Shown: piece after piece, positions 1-6,580 of the stretch | How positions within the stretch are numbered: the first letter of the stretch is position 1 | Layout: each line of letters begins with the position of its first letter | DNA from: Bacteroidales bacterium | Lineage (GTDB): Bacteria; Bacteroidota; Bacteroidia; Bacteroidales; Muribaculaceae | Direction of reading: 5' to 3' | Length of the DNA stretch: 7,811 nucleotides | Assembly (NCBI GenBank): GCA_009177205.1 | Contig: WFMC01000096.1 | Coordinates: 8,686 to 16,496, forward strand | The notes under the pieces: generated by a model | Databases searched by the model: none | What the model saw: the letters and a program-made list of their open reading frames with translations, nothing else | What the model was told of the DNA's origin: nothing | Program-made: the position numbers and the translations under genes

Positions 1-520
1 AGAGCATAATGCCGGCAGACCATTTATTCTCGCCGGCTTCAGTCAAGGTGGCAAGTCTGTTGTTGAACTCCTCAAAATAATGGATTCCGACACGCGAAGC
101 CGCCTGGTTGCGGCATACGTTTTGGGTTATAAAGTAACACCCGAAGATGTGGCACATCATCCATATCTCCAGGGCGCTAAAGGAGCAGAAGATACAGGTG
201 TAGTGATTTGCTATAACTCAGTTTCGGATGTAAAATACACTAAGCCCGTGGTGGCATCGCCAAATGTGATGTGTATTAACCCGGTGAATTGGAAGACGGA
301 TGATACTCCAGCGTTGCTTGATGACACCATTACCGTAACACTCAATCCCGCTGCAAAAGTCTTGGTCGTTGAAGGGTATGACGGAAGTTCATTCCCCAAT
401 ATTCTTGATATTCTCAACACAGGAGACTATCATGGCGCCGAACCATGGCTTTACAAAGAATGTCTGCGCCAAAACTTCCGTCAGCGCATACGTTCTTTCC
501 GCCAATCCGGATTTCACTGA
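1..520 (+). CDS. DUF3089 family alpha/beta-hydrolase-like protein, 5'-truncated
   Basis: Only the C-terminal 172 residues lie in the window. The frame is open from base 2, so the ATG at 80 is internal and the real start lies to the left. The visible part opens with a beta-strand followed by the nucleophile elbow GFSQGG (Ser codon 41-43), the GxSxG motif of serine alpha/beta-hydrolases. A late DYHG (His codon 431-433) sits where this family places its catalytic histidine, followed by a helix LYKECLRQNFRQRI that fits the usual DUF3089 C-terminus. The acid of the triad cannot be fixed; the Asp in GYDGS is one candidate. DUF3089 proteins are common in Bacteroidota and actinobacteria and their substrates are poorly known, so an esterase or lipase role is inference from the fold. 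The gene ends 20 bp before a terminator hairpin and converges on the minus-strand genes. Family assignment is fairly sure, function is not. Confidence 0.82.
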   Translation, partial: EHNAGRPFILAGFSQGGKSVVELLKIMDSDTRSRLVAAYVLGYKVTPEDVAHHPYLQGAKGAEDTGVVICYNSVSDVKYTKPVVASPNVMCINPVNWKTDDTPALLDDTITVTLNPAAKVLVVEGYDGSSFPNILDILNTGDYHGAEPWLYKECLRQNFRQRIRSFRQSGFH

Positions 521-540
521 GTTCAGGTCAAACAAAAATG

Positions 541-579
541 TTATGCCTTAAGACAAATACTTCAGGTCTTAAGGCATAA
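541..579. terminator. Intrinsic terminator between convergent genes
   Basis: A perfect 14-bp inverted repeat (541-554 with 566-579, arm TTATGCCTTAAGAC) encloses an 11-base loop. Read on the minus strand, the stem is followed by CATTTTTGTTTG, a reasonable U-tract, 39 bp past the flavin reductase stop. Read on the plus strand it is followed only by TAATTTAAAT, a weaker tail, 20 bp past the DUF3089 stop. It probably ends the minus-strand operon and may also serve the plus-strand gene. Confidence 0.75.
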
Positions 580-618
580 TAATTTAAATAGATATCTTTA
601 CTCCAACGATTGAACTTA

Positions 619-1122
619 TTATTCTTCAGTCCAAACGCGGGTTATGCGCCCAATATAACGTGTATGCAAATCACGGTTAGGATAAACCGCGTCTATGATG
701 CTCTTATCAAGAAACGAATCCTCTTTAAACTCATCGGCATATTTTACATCACATTCAACAATCAATTTTGCCTCTTCAAATCCGATCAATCCTGAAGGCA
801 ATTGCAACGCTGTCAAGCCCGGATAATGCATCTTGTCAATGTCGCGACCGCTTTGGGAACCCATAACACCCAAAATTTTGCGCATCTCGGGATGGAAAAA
901 GGAGATAGTGAAGCGACCTTCACGATCAAAAAACTTGTGGGTATGTCTTTGAGGACGGATAAAGACAACGGCAGTCGGCTCAAAAAACAGAGTTCCGAAC
1001 ATACCCCACGAAATTGTCATGGTATTGAAATCGTCAGGTGTACCCGCTGTAATGAGAGCCCAATCTTTGCTGAAAAGTTTAAACGGATTTTCCTGAATTT
1101 CCTCGGCAGATATTTCTTTCAT
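619..1122 (-). CDS. Flavin reductase family protein (FMN-binding split-barrel)
   Basis: This complete 167-residue protein has the usual length of small flavin reductase-like (PF01613) proteins. Typical family features are visible: WALITAG near residues 21-27, NTMTISWGMFG at 33-43 (the strand-turn that contacts flavin phosphate in relatives), VVFIRPQRHTHKF at 52-64, a GRDIDK segment at 92-97, and the late HTRYIGRI strand at 153-160. Relatives bind FMN and reduce it with NAD(P)H or act as flavoproteins of unknown substrate; which applies here cannot be told. There is no signal peptide, so it should be cytoplasmic. The ATG at 1122 has an AT-rich leader and no Shine-Dalgarno site, normal for Bacteroidota. 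It lies 36 bp after the SulP stop on the same strand with no convincing promoter between, so it is probably the last gene of the operon, before the terminator at 541-579. Confidence 0.92.
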   Translation of the reverse strand: MKEISAEEIQENPFKLFSKDWALITAGTPDDFNTMTISWGMFGTLFFEPTAVVFIRPQRHTHKFFDREGRFTISFFHPEMRKILGVMGSQSGRDIDKMHYPGLTALQLPSGLIGFEEAKLIVECDVKYADEFKEDSFLDKSIIDAVYPNRDLHTRYIGRITRVWTEE

Positions 1123-1158
1123 AAACTTTAATTAATAATAAAAATATTAGTGAAGATA

Positions 1159-2865
1159 TCAATCATTGGTGGTGTTGGATTGAAGGGCAAGACGATTAGC
1201 GAGTTTTACAGCTTTTGTGATGTGGTCGCAGATATGTCCTTCCGGGAGCAACCTGTTGATGCCGTCATGATCAAGAGAACTTCTTACAGCGGGATTGACT
1301 CCGGATAATACCACTTCTATCCCTTCAGCTTTTGATGAAGATATCAGAAGTTCCAGATTGTGTAAGCCAGTGGCATCGATAAACGAGACTTTTCTCATTC
1401 TGATTATTCTCACTTTCGGCTTAGTGTGCAATGTATTGCGCATCATTTCATCAAATTTCGTGGCAACTCCAAAGAAAAACGGCCCGTCAATCTCATATAC
1501 CGATACACCCTTCGCCACATCAAGCACTTCCCCATTCGGCAAGTCCGTGCCTTCCGTTACGTCCAATTGCTCTCCATAAACCTTGATTTGCGTGTTCCCC
1601 ATGACACGCTTCAAGAACAACACCATTGCCAACAACAACCCCATCTCTATGGCTATCGTCAAGTCGAAAATAACTGTCAGCAGAAAGGTTACTATCAATA
1701 CCGAAATATCACTCCCGGGCGATTTGAAGATATGCGCCACAGTGCGCCAACCGCTCATGTTATAGGCAACCATAATAAGTACTGCCGCCAAACATGTCAT
1801 AGGCACAAGGTTGATCAATGGCATCAGAAAGAGAAAGCAAAGCAACAATACGATTGAGTGTACGATTCCTGCAACAGGTGTGCGCCCACCATTTGTAATA
1901 TTGGTCATGGTGCGTGCTATCGCGCCCGTAACAGGAATACCTCCGAATAAAGGCACTACTATGTTTGCGACTCCTTGCCCTATAAGTTCAGTATTGCTGT
2001 TGGTGCGTGCTCCGGTGATACCGTCTGCCACTGTTGCCGACAACAGCGATTCAATAGCGCCCAATACTGCTATAGTAAAAGCCGACGGGAGAAGCAGGTT
2101 AATTGTTGCCATATTCAAAGCAAAGCCTTTTGGCTGAGGAATATCGGTGCTCATTTTGCCGAATCTCTCTCCGATGGTTTCCACTGAAAAGCCGGGCATC
2201 AGCAAGGAGGCTACATAGCAACCTATTGTGACAAGTATAATTGCAATCAAAGCTCCCGGCAACCGCTTGGATATTCGAGGTGTTAAAATTACGATAAGAA
2301 GAGAAATCAACCCCACAATGGTCGTAGTCCAATCAATATGTTTCAGACTCGTAAGATATAAATTCCATTTGGGAAGGAATTCAGAAGGCACATCTCTCAA
2401 GCCCATTCCGAAGAAGTCATTGATTTGAGTGGAAAAGATAGTGAGGGCGATGCCGGCAGTGAAGCCAACCACGATAGGATAAGGTATAAATTTTATAATC
2501 GTGCCCAGACGGAAGAGACCCATAGCCACCAGAATTAATCCTGCCATAAAGGTAGCCACAGCCAAGCCTGTAAGTCCGTATGTTTGGATGATATTATATA
2601 CGATTACGATAAAGGCTCCTGTTGGTCCACCGATTTGCACGGAACATCCGCCCAAAGCTGACACTATGAATCCACCGATAATGGCGGTGATAAGTCCGAT
2701 AGTCGGACTGACGCCGGACGCTATACCGAAAGCGATTGCCAATGGAAGGGCAACAATACCAACCACAATACCCGCAATCAGATCGGCTTTAAACTTTTGA
2801 AGGTTATAGCCGCGCATAATTGTAAATAGTGCCGGCTTAAAATCCAAAGGCTTACTGAAATTCAT
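1159..2865 (-). CDS. SulP family inorganic anion transporter with C-terminal STAS domain
   Basis: The 568-residue product is a full-length SulP (SLC26-like) inner-membrane transporter. Residues 1-30 hold the family's amphipathic entry (FKADLIAGI), and 31-420 are largely hydrophobic with multiple membrane segments. SulP signatures include ALPLAIAFGIASGVSP (39-54), SVQIGGPTGAF (75-85) and FGGIPVTGAIARTMTNI (307-323). A STAS domain spans about 450-560, with the phosphoacceptor-type loop FIDATG at 495-500. The family moves sulfate, bicarbonate, dicarboxylates or other anions; the substrate cannot be decided here, and no carbonic anhydrase domain is fused. The frame is open upstream to an ATG at 2973, but that 36-residue extension would run through the 3' end of the DUF4384 gene in another frame and is basic and unlike SulP N-termini. 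I therefore chose ATG 2865, 11 bp after that gene's stop, a spacing that suggests co-transcription. Confidence 0.95.
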   Translation of the reverse strand: MNFSKPLDFKPALFTIMRGYNLQKFKADLIAGIVVGIVALPLAIAFGIASGVSPTIGLITAIIGGFIVSALGGCSVQIGGPTGAFIVIVYNIIQTYGLTGLAVATFMAGLILVAMGLFRLGTIIKFIPYPIVVGFTAGIALTIFSTQINDFFGMGLRDVPSEFLPKWNLYLTSLKHIDWTTTIVGLISLLIVILTPRISKRLPGALIAIILVTIGCYVASLLMPGFSVETIGERFGKMSTDIPQPKGFALNMATINLLLPSAFTIAVLGAIESLLSATVADGITGARTNSNTELIGQGVANIVVPLFGGIPVTGAIARTMTNITNGGRTPVAGIVHSIVLLLCFLFLMPLINLVPMTCLAAVLIMVAYNMSGWRTVAHIFKSPGSDISVLIVTFLLTVIFDLTIAIEMGLLLAMVLFLKRVMGNTQIKVYGEQLDVTEGTDLPNGEVLDVAKGVSVYEIDGPFFFGVATKFDEMMRNTLHTKPKVRIIRMRKVSFIDATGLHNLELLISSSKAEGIEVVLSGVNPAVRSSLDHDGINRLLPEGHICDHITKAVKLANRLALQSNTTND

Positions 2866-2876
2866 ATAAAAATTAT

Positions 2877-3770
2877 TTAGTAGCGGTCGAGGGAGGAGGG
2901 CTTGGGAGTGATGAGGAGATTGAAAGATTTGACGCCCATGCGCGGGTCGTTGCGACGGGTTTTTATGAGCCATGAATTGAAATCATCAGCAGATATCGAC
3001 GGCGGCGCTCCGGGAACCCGGAATTTCACCGGTGCCGGAGAAAATATTTCAGGTGAGAACATAACATAAAGTTTGTTATATTCCGCATGGTCGGGTGCCG
3101 TTAAACGCAAAGCATCAATCGTGCCGAAATCAGTGCCGCGTGAAGGATCAAAAAATATATAATCATAACCCTTTTTTATCTTTATCTCATCCACTTCTCC
3201 GCTTGAATACGGGAGCAAACAATATACTTCTCCACTTTCATCTGCCAGATAAGCGCCGAGATAGCCCGAAAGAGGAGCTGAAACATATAGATACAGGTCA
3301 TCGTTGTGAGCGAACAGTGTGGAGGCATTTCGCTTGTCTGTGGAGTTTTTAAGTACTACTGACTCGAAATCCACGGCTTTATTGGTCAATTCCCTTGCCC
3401 GTCCCCTGATTTTACACTCCACAACGATGTTGTCGTTGGCGTCAAGCGATGTCTTGAATTGAGGTTCACCTATATCCCCTATCCATTCACCTTTAACTTC
3501 CGATTTAGTCAATGACTGAAAATGGGTTTCCTGTTGGCTACCATGCATTATATCAGTATTATCAGAAACTTGAGTAAGGGTTGTGCCGAAAGCCTTGGCA
3601 AGTGCATTCACTCTGGCGCCGTCTGCCGCGAGACGCTTACACTCTGCAGGCGACAATCTGCCGTCTCCTCTGAGGGTATATTCTCCCTCCACATTTTTAA
3701 TATCATCTGCAGTCGCTACAAACGATATTAAGGTAAAAAGAAGAGTTACGAGTCGATTAAAATATTTCAT
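2877..3770 (-). CDS. Exported DUF4384 domain-containing protein
   Basis: The product has a clear Sec signal peptide (MKYFNR, a hydrophobic run LVTLLFTLISFV, and a likely signal peptidase I site after ATA, before DD), so it should act in the periplasm or at the cell surface. A region of about 100 residues follows, containing LSPAECKRLAADGARVNALAK, which resembles the N-terminal helix of periplasmic proteins with an 'Ar..Al...G' pattern; I do not assign it. The centre, about residues 150-240, reads as a DUF4384 domain (LYLYVSAPLSGYLGAYL, then an LLPY strand and KKGYDYIFF), a small beta-rich domain often found in or beside caspase-like proteins. The C-terminus has an FNSWLIKTRRNDPRMGV segment. 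An in-frame ATG at 3788 adds MSLSDS and has an AT-rich leader; I prefer 3770 because it gives a cleaner signal peptide. The gene lies about 65 bp after the caspase stop and 11 bp before SulP. Biochemical role unknown. Confidence 0.82.
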   Translation of the reverse strand: MKYFNRLVTLLFTLISFVATADDIKNVEGEYTLRGDGRLSPAECKRLAADGARVNALAKAFGTTLTQVSDNTDIMHGSQQETHFQSLTKSEVKGEWIGDIGEPQFKTSLDANDNIVVECKIRGRARELTNKAVDFESVVLKNSTDKRNASTLFAHNDDLYLYVSAPLSGYLGAYLADESGEVYCLLPYSSGEVDEIKIKKGYDYIFFDPSRGTDFGTIDALRLTAPDHAEYNKLYVMFSPEIFSPAPVKFRVPGAPPSISADDFNSWLIKTRRNDPRMGVKSFNLLITPKPSSLDRY

Positions 3771-3835
3771 TGAATCCGATAAAGACATATTTTATATAAT
3801 TAATCCACAGATGATAATCTGATTTTTCAAAAAAA

Positions 3836-6451
3836 TCAAGGTTTTAATTTTTTCTTCTCCCAGGTTGTGCGCATATTTCCGGATGTTGTAGTGGTGGGAT
3901 TTTGCGGTTTACCGTAGAGGTAATCTGCTGTGGAACGCACATTCTTGGTTACATAATTGGATAATTCCCTCAATGTTGCGTTACCTTTTGATTCTTGTAA
4001 TTTTTTCAAAAGATAATAAGTGAATATTCCGTGATGTTTCTCCTTATAAGGGAGTGCGGTTTCCTGAGCGGAAGTAGCAGAAAGCACAAACATATTTCCT
4101 TGAGGAGCTACCTCTTTGGTTTTTATCTGCACGCCGCGTGCTTCGTTGATAATATCACCGTTGCGGTCAGTTCCGCTGAAGCAGGCATCCACAAACACAG
4201 ATGTTGATTCCGATGGCAGATTGCCGAGAAGAGAGTAAATCTCTTTCATGGGAATAAGAGTTGACATAGTAAGAGGATTTGCATCCACCGGCATCATATA
4301 CGCCTCCTTTGACGCATCGTCAGGCAGACCGTGTCCCGCATAATAGAATATCACTTCCGGATTGTTGTTATTAGCTTTCACACGTCTTGCGAGAGTATTC
4401 AGGGCATCCCTCACTTGATTGCCGGTAGCATTATTCACAAGGTGAACCTGATGCTCGGGGATTCCGAGCGTACGCACACAATATTCTTTGAAGGAATGTC
4501 CGTCGTGAAGCGCGCCAAACACATCTTTGGCATTGGAATAATGTTCATTGGCAATAATTAGCGCATAGAGATTGCCGGCGCGTTTGCCGGTGACGGGAAT
4601 ATCTACATCTACATCCGAATCCTTCCAAATCATATCCCCTGATGAAGCGATTGTAGGCGTTGTTCCACCGGATGTTCCTCCTAATCCCATTGCATCAGCC
4701 AAGATACTGTTTAGGTCGACATATACTTTCGGAGTCTGATAATTCTTAAAGTCATCGGCATTATAGGTATATTTTTTGCCGTTGACCATATAGGTTATGC
4801 TGCCGAGAGCCACTTTATTATCTCGAATAATGAATTTGGGAGTGCGGATTCGGGCAGTTTCCCATCCGGCTTTAAATGCTTCAGCCTCATGCTTTTTAGA
4901 AGGCACTTTTACATAAGTCGTTCCGTAAGGAGTCTTAATGGGAAACACCTCGTTATCAATATCGTAGGTATCACATTCCAAATCTGTAATCACAAGATTT
5001 TTACTGAAATTCTTTATATATTCCTCTTCCGCTTTGGTGTTTATTTGATTATAAGCCGATTCGGCGGCTCCTCCCGTGAGACGTTTCTTATAATCATCGG
5101 TAGTTTCAAATTCACCTCGCTTTGCCCATTCACCCAGATGCTTGGTGATATAGGGAGCCGCAAATTCCTCGTATGTAGGAACTTTTTGAATTGTTGCTAT
5201 TCCTTTATTATTGGTTTTCGCCGAGCCGATAAGCACAGGCATTGAATTGAATGCGATCTCTTTCCCTCCGAAACTTCTTATCTGGCGATTGACCTCTTCA
5301 AATTTGGATTTATCACCCAAAGCAGCGTAGGTTGAAGCTAAAGCCCGGAGATATTTCATATCCGAAGGTGTATTGGCAAGGATGTGAGAAAGGGCGGTCA
5401 CTGCAGCCGAGAAATAACCTTTTGATTGGCGTCTGTGGCGAGAGGCTGATTTCTCATCTTCATCCATGATTGAAGAATTATAGTGAGAAGCGCCGAGATT
5501 ATAATAGCAGGTAGCGATATGCTGGCGTATTTCCAAGCTGTTGGGATGTTCTTGAGCAAGTTGATTAAAAATTTCCACAGCCTGAGCATATTCCTGATTC
5601 TTTTCATAGAGTTGTGCCTGCAGATTTAGCAATTTTTCATCATTCGGATCCAACGCAATTGCTTTATCAAGCAAGGGTTGCATCCTATCGGTCATATCGC
5701 CGTCAAGACAGGTCTGAATTGCCAGAGTGAGGAGCTGCATATCAGTAGGATAGCGAAGGGCGCCCAACTCCATAGCTTCTATACCTTTCAGATAGTCCCC
5801 TGTAGCCAGACATGCCTGTCCGTAATATTTGATTACGTTCTGGCGATATGCCATATCATCAGTGTCGAGATATGCTTCAAAATATCTTTTAGATGCTTCA
5901 ATGTCATTATCTTGCGTTGCGCCGAAAGCCGCCGCGTAAGCCAATTGAGGAAACACTGCTTTTTCGCGATAAAGATTCAGCGCCTGCATTTCCGGCATGA
6001 TTTGCGTGTCAAGATAAGCCCGGGCAAAATCCGATTGCTTTTTAGTGTCTTTCTGTCCCGACCAATAGATAGCGCCATGCAAAATCACAGGATTCAAATC
6101 CTGCAATATGCTGAGTGCTTGCGTCTTTTGAGATTCATTATAGGCACTGTCAAGTAATTCCACAGCGAGTTGATTTGCTTCAAAAGCGGCAGGATAGAGA
6201 TTTGACTCCAATTCTCCCTCATTGAGCATAAATTTAACTGTTTTATATTTCTCCACGGCCGAGGAGGCTCTTTTTAGAGAATTTTCATATCTTATTGATT
6301 CCAATACCGCGCGAATGGAATCTTGCTCAACCTGAGAATAAATAATCGGTGCCGGCTCCGGAATTGTGTCCGTGTCGGAAGATGAATAAGCTGCTATTGT
6401 GAGAGTGGCGATTGAAAGTAAAAAAGCACCCGAAAGAAGCGTATATCGCAT
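3836..6451 (-). CDS. Exported TPR protein with C-terminal caspase-like (peptidase C14) domain
   Basis: This 871-residue protein starts with a signal sequence or membrane anchor (MRYTLLSGAFLLSIATLTIAA; no lipobox Cys). Residues about 35-400 are helical, with TPR-like units clearest at 184-325 (for example YLKGIEAMELGALRYPTD, and YAQAVEIFNQLAQEHPNS). Residues about 433-567 form a domain shared with the upstream gene (GEWAKRGEFETTDDYKKRL, YDIDNEVFPI, NGKKYTY). After a Gly/Ser/Thr linker (590-605) comes a caspase-like domain: ALIIANEHY (629-637), catalytic His707 in YYAGHG (codon 4331-4333) and catalytic Cys757 in VFVDACFSG (codon 4181-4183), then a p10-like end with GIFTYYLLKKL. Both dyad residues are intact, so an active cysteine peptidase is expected, acting outside the cytoplasm; substrate and any autoprocessing are unknown. 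The frame extends to an ATG at 6496, but that codon sits in a leader hairpin and the added residues would precede the signal sequence; I chose 6451, which has an AT-rich leader. Confidence 0.93.
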   Translation of the reverse strand: MRYTLLSGAFLLSIATLTIAAYSSSDTDTIPEPAPIIYSQVEQDSIRAVLESIRYENSLKRASSAVEKYKTVKFMLNEGELESNLYPAAFEANQLAVELLDSAYNESQKTQALSILQDLNPVILHGAIYWSGQKDTKKQSDFARAYLDTQIMPEMQALNLYREKAVFPQLAYAAAFGATQDNDIEASKRYFEAYLDTDDMAYRQNVIKYYGQACLATGDYLKGIEAMELGALRYPTDMQLLTLAIQTCLDGDMTDRMQPLLDKAIALDPNDEKLLNLQAQLYEKNQEYAQAVEIFNQLAQEHPNSLEIRQHIATCYYNLGASHYNSSIMDEDEKSASRHRRQSKGYFSAAVTALSHILANTPSDMKYLRALASTYAALGDKSKFEEVNRQIRSFGGKEIAFNSMPVLIGSAKTNNKGIATIQKVPTYEEFAAPYITKHLGEWAKRGEFETTDDYKKRLTGGAAESAYNQINTKAEEEYIKNFSKNLVITDLECDTYDIDNEVFPIKTPYGTTYVKVPSKKHEAEAFKAGWETARIRTPKFIIRDNKVALGSITYMVNGKKYTYNADDFKNYQTPKVYVDLNSILADAMGLGGTSGGTTPTIASSGDMIWKDSDVDVDIPVTGKRAGNLYALIIANEHYSNAKDVFGALHDGHSFKEYCVRTLGIPEHQVHLVNNATGNQVRDALNTLARRVKANNNNPEVIFYYAGHGLPDDASKEAYMMPVDANPLTMSTLIPMKEIYSLLGNLPSESTSVFVDACFSGTDRNGDIINEARGVQIKTKEVAPQGNMFVLSATSAQETALPYKEKHHGIFTYYLLKKLQESKGNATLRELSNYVTKNVRSTADYLYGKPQNPTTTTSGNMRTTWEKKKLKP

Positions 6452-6475
6452 TTTAAAATCAATTTTTATTAATAT

Positions 6476-6508
6476 TGCAAGGAGCGGACTTTTCATCCCC
6501 TCCTTGCA
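6476..6508 (-). promoter_or_regulatory. 5' leader stem-loop upstream of the caspase gene
   Basis: A 9-bp perfect inverted repeat (6476-6484 with 6500-6508, arm TGCAAGGAG) continues after one mismatch with 3 more pairs (6486-6488 with 6496-6498), leaving a 7-base loop. It begins about a dozen bases after the predicted transcription start and ends 24 bases before the chosen ATG, so the caspase mRNA would open with a hairpin and then an unpaired AU-rich ribosome landing site. An AAGGAGG sequence and the alternative ATG at 6496 lie inside the stem. On the plus strand the stem is followed by TTTTTCTATTT, so it could also end antisense transcripts. Confidence 0.5.
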
Positions 6509-6525
6509 TTTTTCTATTTAAGATT

Positions 6526-6557
6526 CAAAGTTAACCAATAAATTTGACATCGCCAAG
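6526..6557 (-). promoter_or_regulatory. Bacteroidota-type promoter for the caspase operon
   Basis: On the minus strand, TAACTTTG (6533-6526) matches the Bacteroidota -7 consensus TANNTTTG exactly. A CTTG (6557-6554), matching the TTG core of the -33 element, lies 20 bases upstream, within the expected 19-21 base spacing. Transcription would start near 6520, giving a leader of about 70 bases before ATG 6451. It sits in the 129-bp gap after the OmpA-like gene, so the caspase gene and those after it can be expressed independently of that gene. Confidence 0.6.
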
Positions 6558-6563
6558 CGATGT
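6547..6563. promoter_or_regulatory. Palindrome over the -33 box, possible operator
   Basis: A perfect 7-bp inverted repeat (ACATCGC and GCGATGT) with a 3-base centre lies across the predicted -33 element, whose TTG forms the centre on the minus strand. It could be a repressor-binding site. A 7-bp repeat can occur by chance and no regulator gene is in the window. On the minus strand it is followed by AAATTTATT, so a weak terminator for the upstream gene is an alternative. Confidence 0.3.
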
Positions 6564-6580
6564 GATTTTTATCAGTTATA

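Noticed and set aside
369..551. Plus-strand frame overlapping the end of the DUF3089 gene, as a possible frameshifted continuation
   Set aside because: The original frame keeps the expected C-terminal helix (LYKECLRQNFRQRI) up to its stop, so no frameshift is needed.
2866..2973. N-terminal extension of the SulP frame to an ATG at 2973
   Set aside because: It overlaps the 3' end of the DUF4384 gene in another frame, is basic and unlike SulP N-termini; ATG 2865 gives the family's normal start.
3820..3838. 8-bp inverted repeat (TGATTTTT and AAAAATCA) at the caspase stop codon
   Set aside because: Almost entirely A/T pairs with a 3-base loop; too weak for a terminator and within an otherwise close operon gap.
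5678..6157. 159-residue plus-strand frame antisense to the caspase gene
   Set aside because: It lies wholly opposite a well-supported TPR coding region, has no recognisable domain and is Cys/His/Ile-rich as expected of a shadow frame.
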